Shown in pieces: positions 1 through 13,291 of a DNA stretch of 64,000 bases. Numbering within the stretch: the first letter of the stretch is position 1; each line of letters starts with the position of its first letter. The notes under the pieces are model-generated. The model had not been told where the DNA came from. It made no database searches and saw only the letters and a list, made by a program, of their open reading frames with translations. The translations under genes were made by a program, and so were the position numbers. This DNA is from Liolophura sinensis (taxonomy: Eukaryota; Mollusca; Polyplacophora; Chitonida; Chitonidae), in the NCBI RefSeq assembly GCF_032854445.1, contig NC_088300.1:64330984-64394983 (forward strand), in the 5' to 3' direction.

Positions 1-1690
1 ATATATTTCAATGTTCATTCAAGCTTTGTCTCATTTTGTCTTATTTCTCATTTTGTATCTCAAAATTCATCATTTTTATTTCCTTTTCCACATTTAAAAT
101 ATTTACTTGTGGGCATTTGTACATGATTGGAATAAGGGCTAAGGGCTCGTGTCTAAAGGACACGCGTCCTACTGGCACCTGTCCGTATTTAAGGGCTCAT
201 GTTTGCGCACCAAATGCTAGGCCTGTCTACAAAGTGACGACCCCTATTGTCGACTGCATGTGCTAATGACGCTAACAACTGGTCCAGCTGAAAGGAGCTC
301 TGGAAAAAAATACCCCAGTAAACGCATACTTAGAGAATGGTGAAGGATTTTTACACCGTCCAGTAAATATCAATTGCAGTTGTTTTCTTCTGAACAATTT
401 CAAGACATTGCTTGTTTTTAAAAAAATGTGTGTGTGTGTGTATGTGGGAATATACGTCTTGTTTTCTCTTTGAAATTATTATAAGTTTATTATAAGCGTA
501 AACACAGATATGGCTCTGCATTAATGTTATATGTAGGCCTTGTATGTAAAAGGCATTAAGTCGGTTGTTTAGACAGACATGCTTATATACACACATATCC
601 GCCTCTGTATATTCCAGTAGGGTTGACAATACACTGTGCATATATATGTTTGGACAATAAACTATAGACTTATACAGATGTGTTGACAACTTTGTTCATT
701 TTTATATTTTGTGTATAAAACTTTAAAAAGAAACCCAATGTAAAAGCTCATAATCGGTTTAATATACAGGCGCCTTGTCAAAACCATAGCTATACATGTT
801 ACCTGTATATTTACATCGTTATAGATTTTCCTGTATATAAGTATCTGCAGACTCTGGACCTGCATTTGCAACGATATTTTCTCTGTTCTGGACAACCTTT
901 TGTCAAACTCAGTAAGTCTTGTTTTAATTTCTTCGAATGATCTCTTTATATTTCAGAAATCCTCTACTATCACATTGTTTTTGACTAAGGCATACAACTA
1001 CCCAGGCTCATTCCTTTATTGCAATTAATCTCAATTATTGCATAACATAATTTCTCCACATAGACAAGATGAGATATTTCTTATGAGAGTCCTTTTGTGT
1101 TTTTTTTTTCAGCGTTGGATGAAATTAAATAATAATATACGTTTTATGTATGTGTGCACATAAACCCATATATAACCGCGATGTATACACAGTATGCACC
1201 AACATCTATGAATAGTTTTATCCATATGTGCAATTCAGCATATGTATTCAGCGTGAAGACTGAAGATTAAGTTCAACTGATCTGTAAAAAATAAATCTTA
1301 CTTTAAGTTTTCATGTTTGATATGTTGTTGTCCGCACCAAATGTACCATTAATTCCGCGTGTATGTCCTCCCCACTGTTATCTTGAATTCTTAGTTAACT
1401 AGCTATTCAGTATGACCACTAGCTCTTTTGAGGTTAATCATTTGTCAGTTTACCGTAATTGTACTTAGTGCGTTTTGGTAGCAAAACTTCTATCAGGTCT
1501 ACCCTTTGATGTTCTTTGACCCACAATTCAGAGCGCTCATTTGGTTATCTAATTATCCTTGTTAATTAAGTTAAATATGACATATTATAATATTAACGCA
1601 TCGTTTTTGTTCCCGTCTTACGCTTGTATATAGAGACCTCGTTCGCTAACAAACACCTGCCAGAACAGATGTTCGCTGCGCGCCATACTA
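1..1690. other. Upstream intergenic DNA without recognisable gene
   Basis: AT-rich sequence with only short open frames and a small (TG)n run near 427-445. I see no conserved protein, RNA gene or complete mobile element here. Confidence 0.6.
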
Positions 1691-1697
1691 GATTTTC

Positions 1698-1730
1698 ATT
1701 GGCTGAGCGCCGCGCGTGCTATTTATAACC
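1698..1730 (+). promoter_or_regulatory. Putative promoter of the ASB-like gene (inverted CCAAT box and TATA box)
   Basis: ATTGG (an inverted CCAAT box) lies at 1698-1702 and an ATTTATAA TATA-like element at 1721-1728, in a locally GC-rich stretch. They sit about 120 bp upstream of a good donor site at 1849. A start of transcription near 1750 is inferred from usual TATA spacing. No transcript evidence is available. Confidence 0.5.
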
Positions 1731-1751
1731 AGCCTCACAAAGGCCGTCAAC

Positions 1752-1848
1752 AAAGAGCACGCGCTAGCGGTCACTTCAGATCAGACGGTATGATCGCCGC
1801 ATAAAGAAAGGCCAGGTGTAGATAGCATTAGACTTTAACGCAGACAAG
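1752..1848 (+). other. Predicted noncoding first exon of the ASB-like gene
   Basis: The sequence after the TATA-like element runs to CAGACAAG|GTAAGTCC, a near-consensus donor with GT at 1849-1850. The next acceptor with a start codon behind it is at 4458-4459, which makes this a plausible 5' UTR exon followed by an intron of about 2.6 kb. The 5' end is inferred from TATA spacing and could be off by tens of bases. Confidence 0.4.
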
Positions 1849-4481
1849 GTAAGTCCAGTCATATTTCCGTAAATTTTTGAAGCGTTGTGTCAGTTTTTCT
1901 TAGGTAAAAAGGACAACCAAATGGCTGTAACCATTCGTTTGATTCAGCCTCTTTTGTGTACTACTGTCCAATATTTAACGTGTGTTAATGGAGCATGGAA
2001 TAATGTCATCTACGGAAACATTTGTGTCCATTTCCGGTCATGTCGAGAAATTGTCTCTATAGAAATGTTTATGTACATATGTATACATACAAATTTTGAT
2101 TCTGTAGTTATATTAACCCAATACAAAGCAGACGCTTGTATCTCGTTTTTGCCTTAGTTTTGTTATCTTGAAGACAATGACAGCGAGACAAGCAATAGGC
2201 ATACATGTCAAGTACTGCATCGCCAAACTATCGCTGAAAAACTGGTAATATGGAGTAAATCCACAATCATTCATCCATGTACAGTATCTGGAAGATGTAT
2301 ATAGTATGCCATTTTAATGCTCTCTCTATATATATGTACAGACACACGGACACGCCAGCTTTTTGTCGTATCACTAAGTAAAATATTCTTTAGTACAGCG
2401 TAAAACACCAATGAAAGAAGTAAATAAATAAATATCCATCTGTAGCATAGGCCAATACCAATTATAAGGTATAAACTATCTTTCTGACTAATCCGTCATT
2501 TGTTTAGCGGTATTATTATTGCTTTTAACTTTTGAAATCTTTACAGCATGTATGTTGGTAGTGCTAATGTTATTTTTTCAACAAATCCGTGTCAAGCAAA
2601 TGCGATGCTGTCTTACATGAGCAAAGCAGTCGGGTGATCTTCCCACTGGGTTCTTATTTGCCTGCAGTTAATTTACTTACAGAGACACTTTGTTCGTCAT
2701 TCTTACCTCCCAGCTGGTTTTACTTACGCCAAACAAAGGATGTTTAACTCTGAGATACGGGGGGTACGTCTGTTTACGTCTATCCCCCAGGCCTGTGTCA
2801 ATGACAACACAAAGCGCCGTTCCTTATTGGCATGTGGTCATTAACTCGGTAATTGCCTCTAATCAGTGACATTTGGAAACTAACATGTGGAACGGATTGT
2901 CAACACTCTAATCCCCACACAATCTCACTCACACCTTTATTAACTTCGAAACCTAATACACTTCAATCTTCACGCACAGTTATAGTATACCCTGATCTTC
3001 GCATACATCTGTTGGTCTTTCTGAATGGAAACCAATAAAACCATGCCCACCTTCTTCTAGTCAAGATTCAGTATATGCCTACTGGCGATAACGTACAGAG
3101 TTGATTTTGTATGTAAGCTATATATAAGACTCGTCCAACATTAAAAAGTAACCCACAAGATTTGACTGTACACAAATAACAGCTCTTAACCAAAACAGTT
3201 TTAAACGAGGACGGCCTCTAATCCGTATAATAAAGCTTTAAACCCTTTTTTGGCTCCAGAGTAATGGTGTTTACTGAAAATTAGTTACATTTCCTGTTCT
3301 TGTGTTAACTTTACCAAGAGTACATTGATTTTAATTAACTAAGTCTAAAAAGAGGCCGAACAGTTGGTATAGGGCGATAGCCTGGGGAGGAATCCTCGAG
3401 CGAATCACTCGCCATTTGGTCAACACTAAATAAATGATATGACTGTTTGTCCGAGATGACCGGGGGCGTCGGTCACACTGCACTGACCTCATCTATAACT
3501 AGAGCAGAACCAGAAAGCTATTTTCACCTTTACTCATATATGTGCCCCAGTAAAACGAGTTTTTTTTTAAATTTGGTCTTGGTTTATATTGCTGTATATT
3601 TTTTGCACGTATATGTAGCCTTTACAATGCGGTAGATTGTATGCCACAGTTATATTTACGGATTTAAGTAGGGTAAAGCCCATAACATATCAGCGACCCA
3701 CTCACTGGCTTTAAAACCTAAGTATACAATTATAAGTACAACCGATAAACGTGGACATGTTTGAAGCTCATGTCTTGAAGGAACTTGTATGCATAAGGTG
3801 TAGCAACAGAATGAGTAGTAGAACATATCAGAGAGAAAAACGATTGTGAGTAATCAGACCATATGTTGGCAACAAAATTCCCGATTCCTTTATGTCCATT
3901 TTTTATGAATGTATTTAAATATTCTGCTTAGAAAATTGAGATATTATAGTTTCTGTTTTGTTATAGTTATAGATTTTACATCGATTTTTCAACCATTCCT
4001 CACAGTAAGTTATAGAAAGCACAACAAGAGTGCTCGTATTTTAATAGTATGTGTTGATTAAAAAGAGCTTAATGTATACATGGAAATCCCTAGGCTACCG
4101 CAGCCAGTGCGTTTGGGAGACTTTTTACATTGTTAAGCCAAATGCTGACTAAGTTAATTATTTAAGCTGAATTCTGACTGGCTCGGGTCGATACTTGGCA
4201 CCTCGTCGCATTATTGTCTGCACTTATTGTGTAGCCTGGTCTTGTGCTAACAGATGTACATTAGGTAACTTTTCCTGCCTGTTCTGAAGTACCCGTTAAA
4301 AGGGCTCTATTGCTCACCCTTCAAAACCAATTTCACTGACAGATGGTAAGAGTACTGCTGGGAATTTAATTGCCTATCTTAACTTAGGATTGTTGGCAGT
4401 AGGATTGAGAACGCATCGATGGCTCTCTATATTCTGATTATCTCTTGTTTCGCCAGCAGGCGCAGACGAGTGACAAGGACA

Positions 4482-7400
4482 ATGGCGTCTCCGGCCAATT
4501 TACTCTCCCACAACAGCTGGGCCGTGACCAAGAACGACAACCTGCTCATCCAGAGACTTGTAAGTTGGTACTTTAACAATTGTCTGTTTAGTTAACATGT
4601 TTTTGTGTACGTTTTCGTTAAGTACCCGTGCACGCGCGAGCCAGGTGGTAATGTTGTGTCATATAGATGTAACGTGTGTGTCACGGACGCTCCCGACCAT
4701 GCACTAATACAGATGTACTCAAGTCGAACGTCTATAGAATAAATAACGCATTACTTTGACTGTAAAGGCATATTTCACAATTAAATTTCAAAATTAAACA
4801 AAAATCAAAAATATAAAGTGAAACATAATGCAAGCGAGATTTGTCGCGTTAAATTTTAGTAATCAATAATATTATATCCTTTTGCAGAACTTGGAATGCC
4901 GCTTTTCAACGTGTTTCTCGGGGACAGTGGAACGGACATTCCCAACGTCAGGTAAATTCCTCAACAATAATTCTGATTGACACTGATTGGTTTTCCCTAG
5001 AACTTTTCTCCACAATTCTCCAAATTATGCTTAGAAAAGCTTTATATGCTATGATCTTCATGACCAAACATTATTGAAAGATATTCACACAGAAGGAAAT
5101 AATATACGTAAGGAGAATGGGGGGGGGGGGGGGGGTTGTTGGGTTTTTTTTAATTCGTTTTTTATTCCATGATAGATTTCATTTTTATGATCGAGTATCT
5201 TGGAGCTTGCCATGTATATGTTTATACAGTAGTTTACATTTGACGATGGACTGACACCTATCATCAGCTATTCACACGTGATGTAGTATAACATGTCTTC
5301 TTCTATGTTCAGGATCTCGACTGACCCAGTGTGCCTTATATAAGGCGGCCTTACATGCTGACGAAGCCGGCTTACAGGTTATCGAGGAAAACATAGACCA
5401 CATAAACAACGATATTGTGGTTGGTGAGTTCAGACTTCTTTAATGACTTATATAGACTCCTATTACCGTCGCGTTCCAATTTACTGTGGACGTTTGTACA
5501 CCGGATGTGCAAAAATGTATTTGTTCCATCGTAATCATATTTTCTGTGGAAGGATTTAGACTTTTAAAGAGTATAATAAACATGATTGAGGACAGCTTAT
5601 ATGATTTTTCTTTGTAATGATGTAGTTACCGTGCGTTGAACTCATCCAGATGAAAGACGTCAGCAATATTTAGTTATATTACACAAGAGCAGATATTTTT
5701 GACAAGATTTTACTCATTGTTCGTCTTCATCAGAGAAGTTGTTTACAGTCAGAACAGGTGTTAAAAATTTGTTGTCCCCTTTCTACAAACAGACAAATGC
5801 TGCCCTCGACACGCGGACATCTTCGAACGCCATCCCTTCGCTATCGGGTCACGACGTGAAGACCATTGGTCTCTGGTCAGCTACATGGTCCGAAGAGGTC
5901 ACTGTCCATGCTGGCCAAGAAGGTCGTGTAAGGTGACCGCCAGGAAAAGACTGGTCCACATAGCGGCTGCCCAGGGACATCACTGGTTTCTCAGATATCT
6001 CATTGACAAAGGTTCAAGCGTGAACTGCTCCACGTCTCCCATGAACTACACGCCTTTGTTCTTATCAGTCACACGGAAACACAGACCCATTACGCAGCTG
6101 CTGCTCTCCGAAGGCGCCGACGTCAACGCCAAAACGTTCTCAGGGAAGACGCCGCTGATGGCGGCTATTGCTTTGGGCGATATAAAAACTGTAGAGTCTC
6201 TTCTGTTTTCACATAACTGTGACGTTAATGAAGCATCCAGGCGGGGTATTACGGCCCTAAAGGTGGCCGGATGTTGTAACAATGTTGAATGTGCCAGGTT
6301 GCTGCTTCAGCGAGGGGCCTCTCCGGACATTGAAGATGCTCAGGGACAGTCTCCTATATTCGACGCTGTACACAACAATAATGTTGAGATGTTAAACTTA
6401 CTGTTGAAGTATAACGCCAAAGTCAATGTCAACAGTCGACGAAACAGAACCCCACTTCATTATGCCTTAGAGAAAGGTTAGTACCTTTGCTGACTGCATT
6501 TGTGTAATGAAATAACAAATATGATGCATTTGACCTGAATTTCGTAATACGCTAAGTTACTCATTTACCTAGAGTTCTTGATCCGAGAAAGGTGTTTTGA
6601 AGTTTGTATGGAATGTATAGAATGATATTCTACAAGAAAAACTTAAAGTTTCAGCTCCAAAAGAATTCTATTTATAACCTTTAAAATGCACGATGTGTGT
6701 AATTTTCGGGAAAATACAGTATTTATAAATACGAGCGTTCAAAAAATATTGCTGTTAATGCCGTTCGAGTAAAGCAAGTAATAGCTCGGTTGGTTCTTTG
6801 AATTTGTGATTGTACATATCATGTAGTACTTAAGAGCAATCACGAATTTCATTTTTTTTTTTTTCACTTTCAGAAAATTTAGTCATGGCGAAGAAGCTCA
6901 TGCAGAATGGTGCTGACTGTAATGTAAAGTGTAACGGATTACCTTTATTGATGACGTATGCACACAATACAGAGGCGCTCCAATTATTGGTGGATCATGG
7001 TGCTGACGTCAACCTTCAGGATGATAAAGGGTACTCGGCCTTTCACGTGGCGGCCCTATGTGGCTACAGGGAGGCCATGGACCTTCTTTTACAGTCTGGT
7101 GCTATCCATGATTTGTCAAGCTTTGACGGCAAGACGCCATTGTCTCTGGCTTGTCAAGTGGGAAGAGAAGATGTTGTGGAAAACTTGTTGGCTCTAGGTT
7201 GTGATGTGAACAAGCAGGACAAAGGTGGAAATACGGCTCTTCACTATTCAGCATTTCAAGGTAATGAGTTGATAGTGTTGGATCTGCTCAATGCTGGTTC
7301 TAATGTGGATGTACAGAACGTGGTAGGCGCAACACCCTTATGGAATGCGGTGTACATGAACCATCCCCACGTAGTACGAGAGTTTCTCTTGGCTGACGCT

Positions 7401-7781
7401 AGCGTCGAGTGCTGCAGCTCAGGTATGCAACCTTCGGAAGTGGAAATTGAATGTCTGTATCCAGAGCCTCGCTCTCTTCTTTGGGTCGCCATTGACCAAT
7501 CAGCAGCTGAGATCGTCAGGTGTTTGCTGGAGGCTGGCGTTCCATTGTACCGGGAATCGTGGATCACATCCGGAGACTTTCCAGCCTCTTTGAAGATCAC
7601 AAGTTGCCTTAAAGATCTTCTTGCCAAAATGGCCTCCAAGCCGCCATCTTTGTTGGAACAGTGCCGCACCACTGTGAGACGTTATATCAAAGACAAATCG
7701 GATTTGTCTATACGATCAACTGTTGATCAATTAGTTTTGCCAAAGGTATTAAAATCCTTTGTTATTCTCGAGGATCTTTGA
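4482..7781 (+). CDS. Ankyrin repeat and SOCS box protein (ASB-like), 614 aa
   Basis: There are five coding exons: 4482-4559, 4888-4951, 5313-5423, 5793-6476 and 6874-7781. They join with GT-AG introns and consistent phase to 1,845 nt (614 codons plus stop). About 12 ankyrin repeats run from residue ~133 to ~545, with typical signatures such as TPLHYA, GADVN and GNTALHYSA. The last ~44 residues form a SOCS box: a BC-box-like SLLEQC...V followed by a Cul5-box-like QLVLPKVLKSFV. Known ASB proteins use the SOCS box to bind Elongin B/C and Cullin 5, and the ankyrin repeats to choose substrates for ubiquitination, so an E3 substrate adaptor is the likely role. I cannot assign it to a vertebrate ASB number. 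Exon 2 has its acceptor AG at 4458-4459, and the ATG at 4482 is the first in frame. The first ~130 residues contain no obvious repeats. Confidence 0.9.
5119..5136 (+). repeat. Poly-G tract in intron of the ASB-like gene
   Basis: An uninterrupted run of about 18-19 G, followed by a T-rich run. It is intronic and likely length-variable or error-prone in assembly. Confidence 0.8.
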
Positions 7782-7830
7782 ATATTGACGATTTAAACGT
7801 CATTTCCCTTGCATTTACTACACATTGTGC

Positions 7831-7836
7831 AATAAA
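7831..7836 (+). promoter_or_regulatory. Polyadenylation signal AATAAA, ASB-like gene
   Basis: An AATAAA hexamer lies 50 bp after the stop codon of the ASB-like gene. A second AATAAA at 8448-8453 could serve a longer 3' UTR. Confidence 0.5.
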
Positions 7837-8488
7837 ACATTGTTTCATATGTTGTAATTTCGTGTCATAACTATAGCATTTTCTTAAGACTTACTTTTTT
7901 ATTATCTCACCAAAATGCCTTGCATTTAAAATATTTATATACACTGCCATCGACCAGAACAATACAGAGCCTTTATATAGACATATATATTTATCGTAAC
8001 TAACTTATTTATGCAAACATATTACACTTTTTGGTGTATTGAGTCAGGTGTGCATCATTTACTTGTGCTTGACGTTGGATTATACTGTACGGACTCAGTA
8101 TGTTGTTGTTGTTTTCGGCCAGAGAATAGCCCCACGGCATTTATATACATCTATATATATCATCAACATGTTGTGACCTTACCGTGAAAACGGAGTTGTC
8201 AGAAATATTTACTTGCTCGCGCCTTTTTTTAATTATTATTATTATTATTTCGTTGCCAGGCATAAAATTTAATTTACAAGAAAAGTTTTAGCTCTTATAT
8301 AAAATTTGAAAAGGACCTAAATAACGTACTTACATATGAAAAGTACTCATTCATTTAGGTAAATATAGCGATGTTCGTTGTATCTACAGTTGTTATTTTT
8401 GAGAGTGTTTTGTGGTATGTCCTTATTTATTTAAGTTATTTGGTTTAAATAAAATGGTTTGCATCTAATTCTTGTCATTTTTTTGTTT

Positions 8489-8493
<5 letters not shown>

Positions 8494-8556
<63 letters not shown>
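8494..8556. repeat. (TA)n microsatellite
   Basis: About 30 uninterrupted TA dinucleotides lie downstream of the ASB-like gene. The surrounding 7.86-9.12 kb shows no gene that I recognise. Confidence 0.9.
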
Positions 8557-8558
<2 letters not shown>

Positions 8559-9120
8559 CTTGTGAGGGAAATTTGGTTTTAGTGACACATTCGAAAATAT
8601 GGTTTCCGTAGACTCCAGCCCTGTAAAATTATGCAATATTTAACCACCACGTCAAGCTTGTTAAATGTGTTCAAGCACTTGATACTGTCGACCTTTACAA
8701 ATCACAGGTATGGGTTGATGGCTTCCTTGGTTCTGGCCGAATATATATTGCAGCCAAATTTCTAGAAACTCACTTACATGTCATGTGTGTGAAGTAATGA
8801 GGGACCTCACGAGGGGTCACTCGACTTTTAAACACTAGCGGATTAACGTGTCTGGTAATACATGCCCCAGTAATCTTTTATCGAAACGAAAGGTGTGTTA
8901 ACGCCGCCAATGCCGCGCCCGAACGTAAGTGAAAATGGATTTGTTATCCCACTATATTGGTGGAAGTCTTATTGCTCCATGTCTACTAGGCTTTGCCAAC
9001 CATTGATTCTTGGATTAATTACTTCTTGATTAACGCCATTCTCAAGTATTTTTCACTTATTCAACAACTGTCAATTTTATATTGGCGAAGGAAACTTAAG
9101 GGCACACAAGGGGTAAACCA

Positions 9121-10495
9121 CCGACAGTTTTGTCTGACATACATATCATATTGTCATATTGGAGGAAGACAGTTTTGTGTGACATACGGATCATATTGTC
9201 ATATTGGAGGAAGACAGTTTTGTGTGACATACGGATCATATTGTCATATTGGAGGAAGACAATTTTGTGTGACATACAGATCATATTGTCATATTGGAGG
9301 AAGACAGTTTTGTGTGACATACGGATGATATTGTCATATTGATGGAAGACTTTTGTGTGACGTACAGATCATATTGGAGGAAGACAGTTTTGCGTGACAT
9401 ACGGATCATATTGTCATATTGGAGGAAGACAGTTTTGTGTGACATACAGACCATATTGTCATATTGGTGGAAGACAGTTTTGTGTGACACACAGATCATA
9501 TTGTCATATTGATGGAAGACAGTTTTGTGTGACGTACAGACCATATTGTCATATTGGAGGAAGACAGTTTTGCGTGACATACGGATCTTATTGTCATATT
9601 GATGGAAGACAGTTTTGTGTGACATACAGACCATATTGTCATATTGGTGGAAGACAGTTTTGTGTGACGTACAGATCATATTGGTGGAAGACAGTTTTGT
9701 GTGACGTACAGATCATATTGTCATATTGGTGGAAGACAGTTTTGTGTGACGTACAGATCATATTGTCATATTGATGGAAGACAGTTTTGTGTGACGTACA
9801 GATCATATTGGAGGAAGACAGTTTTGCGTGACATACGGATCATATTGTCATATTGATGGAAGACAGTTTTGTGTGACATACAGATCATATTGTCATATTG
9901 ATGGAAGACAGTTTTGTGTGACGTACAGATCATATTGTCATATTGGTGGAAGACAGTTTTGTGTGACGTACAGATCATATTGTCATATTGGTGGAAGACA
10001 GTTTTGTGTGACACACAGATCATATTGTCATATTGATGGAAGACAGTTTTGTGTGACGTACAGACCATATTGTCATATTGGAGGAAGACAGTTTTGCGTG
10101 ACATACGGATCATATTGTCATATTGATGGAAGACAGTTTTGTGTGACATACACACCATATTGTCATATTGGTGGAAGACAGTTTTGTGTGACGTACAGAC
10201 CATATTGTCATATTGGTGGAAGACAGTTTTGTGTGACATACAGACCATATTGTCATATTGGTGGAAGACAGTTTTGTGTGACGTACAGATCATATTGTCA
10301 TATTGGTGGAAGACAGTTTTGTGTGACGTACAGATCATATTGTCATATTGGAGGAAGACAGTTTTGTGTGACATACAGACCATATTGTCATATTGGTGGA
10401 AGACAGTTTTGTGTGACGTACAGATCATATTGTCATATTGGTGGAAGACAGTTTTGTGTGACGTACAAATCATGTTGTCATATTGATGAAAGACA
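9121..10495. repeat. 45-bp minisatellite, ~30 copies
   Basis: Tandem units of 45 bp with core GGAAGACAGTTTTGTGTGAC followed by a TACRGAYCATATTGTCATATT-type segment. Variants include 9-bp deletions (near 9370, 9678 and 9808), GCGTGACATACGG units and CACACAG units. Because 45 is a multiple of 3 and the unit lacks stops in several frames, it creates long spurious open frames on both strands. A block of about 190 bp at 9487-9680 recurs at about 10013-10200, showing higher-order duplication inside the array. Confidence 0.97.
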
Positions 10496-10667
10496 GCTTA
10501 AGTGGTCTTCAGCAGACTCACACAAAAATACCAGCTTGTGTTGTATGAACACAAACTTTTGTTCTTTCCAACAAAAGTCTTGTTTGTCATTTGAACAGTT
10601 TTATCTTGTATTAAATTAACACAAGGTCTGTGTTTCATTATTACACATCATTACTTCACATTTATTT

Positions 10668-11470
10668 AACACATGTTTGTTTTGGGGTAACACATTTCTG
10701 TGTTGGGGTAACACATTTCTGTGTTGGGTAAAACATGTTTGTGTTGGGGGTAACACATGTTTGTGTTGGGGTAACAAAGGTTTGTATTGAGGTAGCACAT
10801 GCTTGTGTTGGGGTAACCCATTTCTGTGTTGGGTAACATATTTGTGTTGGGGTAACCCATTTCTGTGTTGGGGTAACACGTGTTTGTGTTGGGGTAACAT
10901 ATGTTTATGTTGATGTAACACATTTCTGTGTTGGGGTAAAACATGTTTGTGTTGGGGGTAACACATGTTTGTGTTTGAGTAACACATGTTTGCATCGGGT
11001 AATACATGTTCATGTTGGGGTAACACATGTTCATGTTGGGGTAACACATGTTTGTGTTGGAGTAACACATGTTTGCATCGGGTAATGCATGTTCATGTTG
11101 GGGTAACACATGTTTGTGTTGGGGTAACACATGTTTGTGTTAGGGTAACCCATTTCTGTGTTGGGTAACATATTTGTGTTGGGGTAACCCATTTCTGTGT
11201 TGGGGTAACACGTGTTTGTGTTGGGGTAACATATGTTTATGTTGATGTAACACATTTCTGTGTTGGGGTAAAACATGTTTGTGTTGGGGTAACCCAGTTC
11301 TGTGTTGGGGTAATCCATTTCTGTGTTGGGGTAAAACGTGTTTGTCTTGGGATAACATATTTCTGTGTTGGGGTAACACGTTTGTCTTGGGGTAACCCAT
11401 TTCTGTGTTGAGGTAACACGTTTGTGTTGGGGTAACACATTTCTGTTTTGGGGTAACGCATTTCTCTGTT
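10668..11470. repeat. 21-bp minisatellite, ~38 copies, with internal duplication
   Basis: Tandem 21-bp units of the form GGGGTAACACATKTKTGTGTT start about 170 bp after the 45-bp array. Near-identical ~145-bp blocks start at 10811 and 11143, an offset of 332 bp, so a multi-unit segment was duplicated as a block. A CATCGGGTAAT variant also recurs near 10993 and 11075. Open frames across it are repeat artefacts. Confidence 0.97.
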
Positions 11471-11761
11471 GAATGAAACTGCACAAACTGCGTAGATGAC
11501 CGCTTCTTGTCCCCAAAGCCTCACGAACAGGGTGAGTGGTGAAATATACAAATTATTTTATGTCCATGCAAGACCAGACCTGGGGTAGTCTTTGTCAATG
11601 GCATGATAATTATCACAATATCACTTTACACACACACCTGTCGACAGAATTTAAAGAAAAAATTGAATGGCATAGGGCATTGCCTGTGCAACATGTGAAA
11701 GACAATCTGACTGGGCATTTTGAGATCACGAAACTTACCGAGACTATATACATAAGTGTAA

Positions 11762-11978
11762 GATTTATTTATTTCATTGGTGTTTTACGCCGTATTCAAG
11801 AACATTTCACTTATATGGCGGTCAGTATTATGGTAGGGGAAACCTGCAGAGTTCGGGGGATAGTCACGACCATGCTGGCAGACTTTCCCACGTACGGCCA
11901 GAGAGGAAGCCAGCATGAGCTTGACTTGACCGCAAAGCGAACTGCTGACGTGCTAACCCCCTCGGCCACGGAGGCCCC
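11762..11978 (-). mobile_element. SINE family A, nearly full length
   Basis: On the minus strand it reads from a tRNA-like head (GGCCTCCGTGGCCGAGGGG) through the conserved body to the tail (GGCGTAAAACACCAATGAAA, then AAATAAAT). The head keeps pol III A-box-like and B-box-like segments, so a tRNA-derived SINE is likely. The same consensus is recognisable at more than a dozen other places in the window. Confidence 0.85.
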
Positions 11979-12045
11979 ATGTATACGCCTACAGATGAGA
12001 GTCATCGACGTAGGGAATTCCGTCAAAAAGTTATGACAGAGAGAG

Positions 12046-12159
12046 CCTGGCGTCGTTATATGGATATTCACTGAATAAGTAATGAGAAGTGAATAAAAAC
12101 ATCCTGGCGTCGTTATATGGATATTCACTGAATAAGTAATGAGAAGTGAATAAAAGCAT
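12046..12159. repeat. 57-bp tandem duplication
   Basis: Two adjacent copies of a 57-bp segment starting CCTGGCGTCGTTATATGG, at 12046-12102 and 12103-12159. They differ at only about one position, which suggests a recent duplication. Confidence 0.95.
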
Positions 12160-13096
12160 TCTATGATGATCACCCTAACCACTTATATGGTAGAGGCTTC
12201 CTGTTGGATGTAGGAGTGTTATGCAGGATTCTCTTTTCGAAATTATCGAGCTATATTAGTGATAAGCACTGTCTAGTACTAATTATTCATTATTAGTCCA
12301 GAAAATGTCATTCACACTTTAGTGCTAGTGTTAACGGACAAAAGTTTGGTCACAAAAGTAATCGTGAACATTTCTTAACCAACATACTACAGGAACCAAA
12401 TACTAGACACAAAACATTATAGTTGAAAGTGGTGGAGAATCTGTACAGCGAGACCAGTGCAATAAAACTCTACAGATCCATCGACCAGAGAAACTGTCAG
12501 TTGCAATTTTAACCCATTCACCTCCTTGAACCCTCGACACGCACGTTTCATTGTTAGAAGTACTCACTGGGCTATCGCGGAAAGTTGTACCACAGTGTTC
12601 TCAAAAGGCTAAGGAATTATCAGCTCGCTACCTGGAAAGATTTTGTAGCCGTAATCTCCAGTGAAATGACAAAGTATATACAGCTATGAATTAATAGATT
12701 TTTTTTTAACTAAAAAACTTTTCTTTTACTAATTTACTACGTTATATTAATAGGGTTGATTTCCACCATTGGTAATAACTCCGGGAAAACCCCGAATTTG
12801 ACAGACGTTTAAAGCCCCTTCTCCATGCGTCTTCTGAATTCTGTCAAGATTACATGACGCGACGTGATGATCATGGTACATCTTGTCCTCAGCAACAATG
12901 GTCGTCATGCATGGATAAAAAGGTGACAAGGTGTATTATGACACGGTCCAAGGTAACTACGACATGCTAGGGGTGAACAACGAATTGTACTGATGTAAGT
13001 AAGAATGTGCAATGATTACATCAAGAGTATAGCGAAGATGTTAAGACGATGTGCTGCGAAGTGACCAGAAACCAACACGATTTACCATGCATTACT

Positions 13097-13291
13097 TATT
13101 TATTTATTTATTTATTTGATTGGTGTTTAACGCAGTAGGCCTACTCAAGAATATTTCACTTATCCGACAGCAACCAGCGTTGTCGTGAAAGGAAACCGGA
13201 CAGAGCTTGGAGGAAACCCAACGACCGCCTTGAGAGGAAACCAGCATGAGCTGGATTTGGACTCACAGCGATCGCATTTGTGAGGGACCAC
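13097..13291 (-). mobile_element. SINE family A, degenerate copy
   Basis: It begins on the plus strand with a TATT repeat and GATTGGTGTTTAACGC, the reverse complement of the family A tail. It continues through GGAAACCGGACAGAGC to an AGCATGAGCTGG segment, which belongs to the tRNA-like half. Confidence 0.75.

Noticed and set aside
9121-10495. CRISPR-like regular repeats
   Set aside because: The units are contiguous, with no unique spacers, and the window is clearly eukaryotic.
9096-10619. Open frames of up to 263 codons encoding a 15-residue repeat
   Set aside because: They are an artefact of the 45-bp minisatellite, open in several frames on both strands, with no promoter or splice context.
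10616-11551. Repeat-encoded proteins rich in YPNTNMC-like heptads
   Set aside because: They are translations of the 21-bp minisatellite. Overlapping frames give equally long products.
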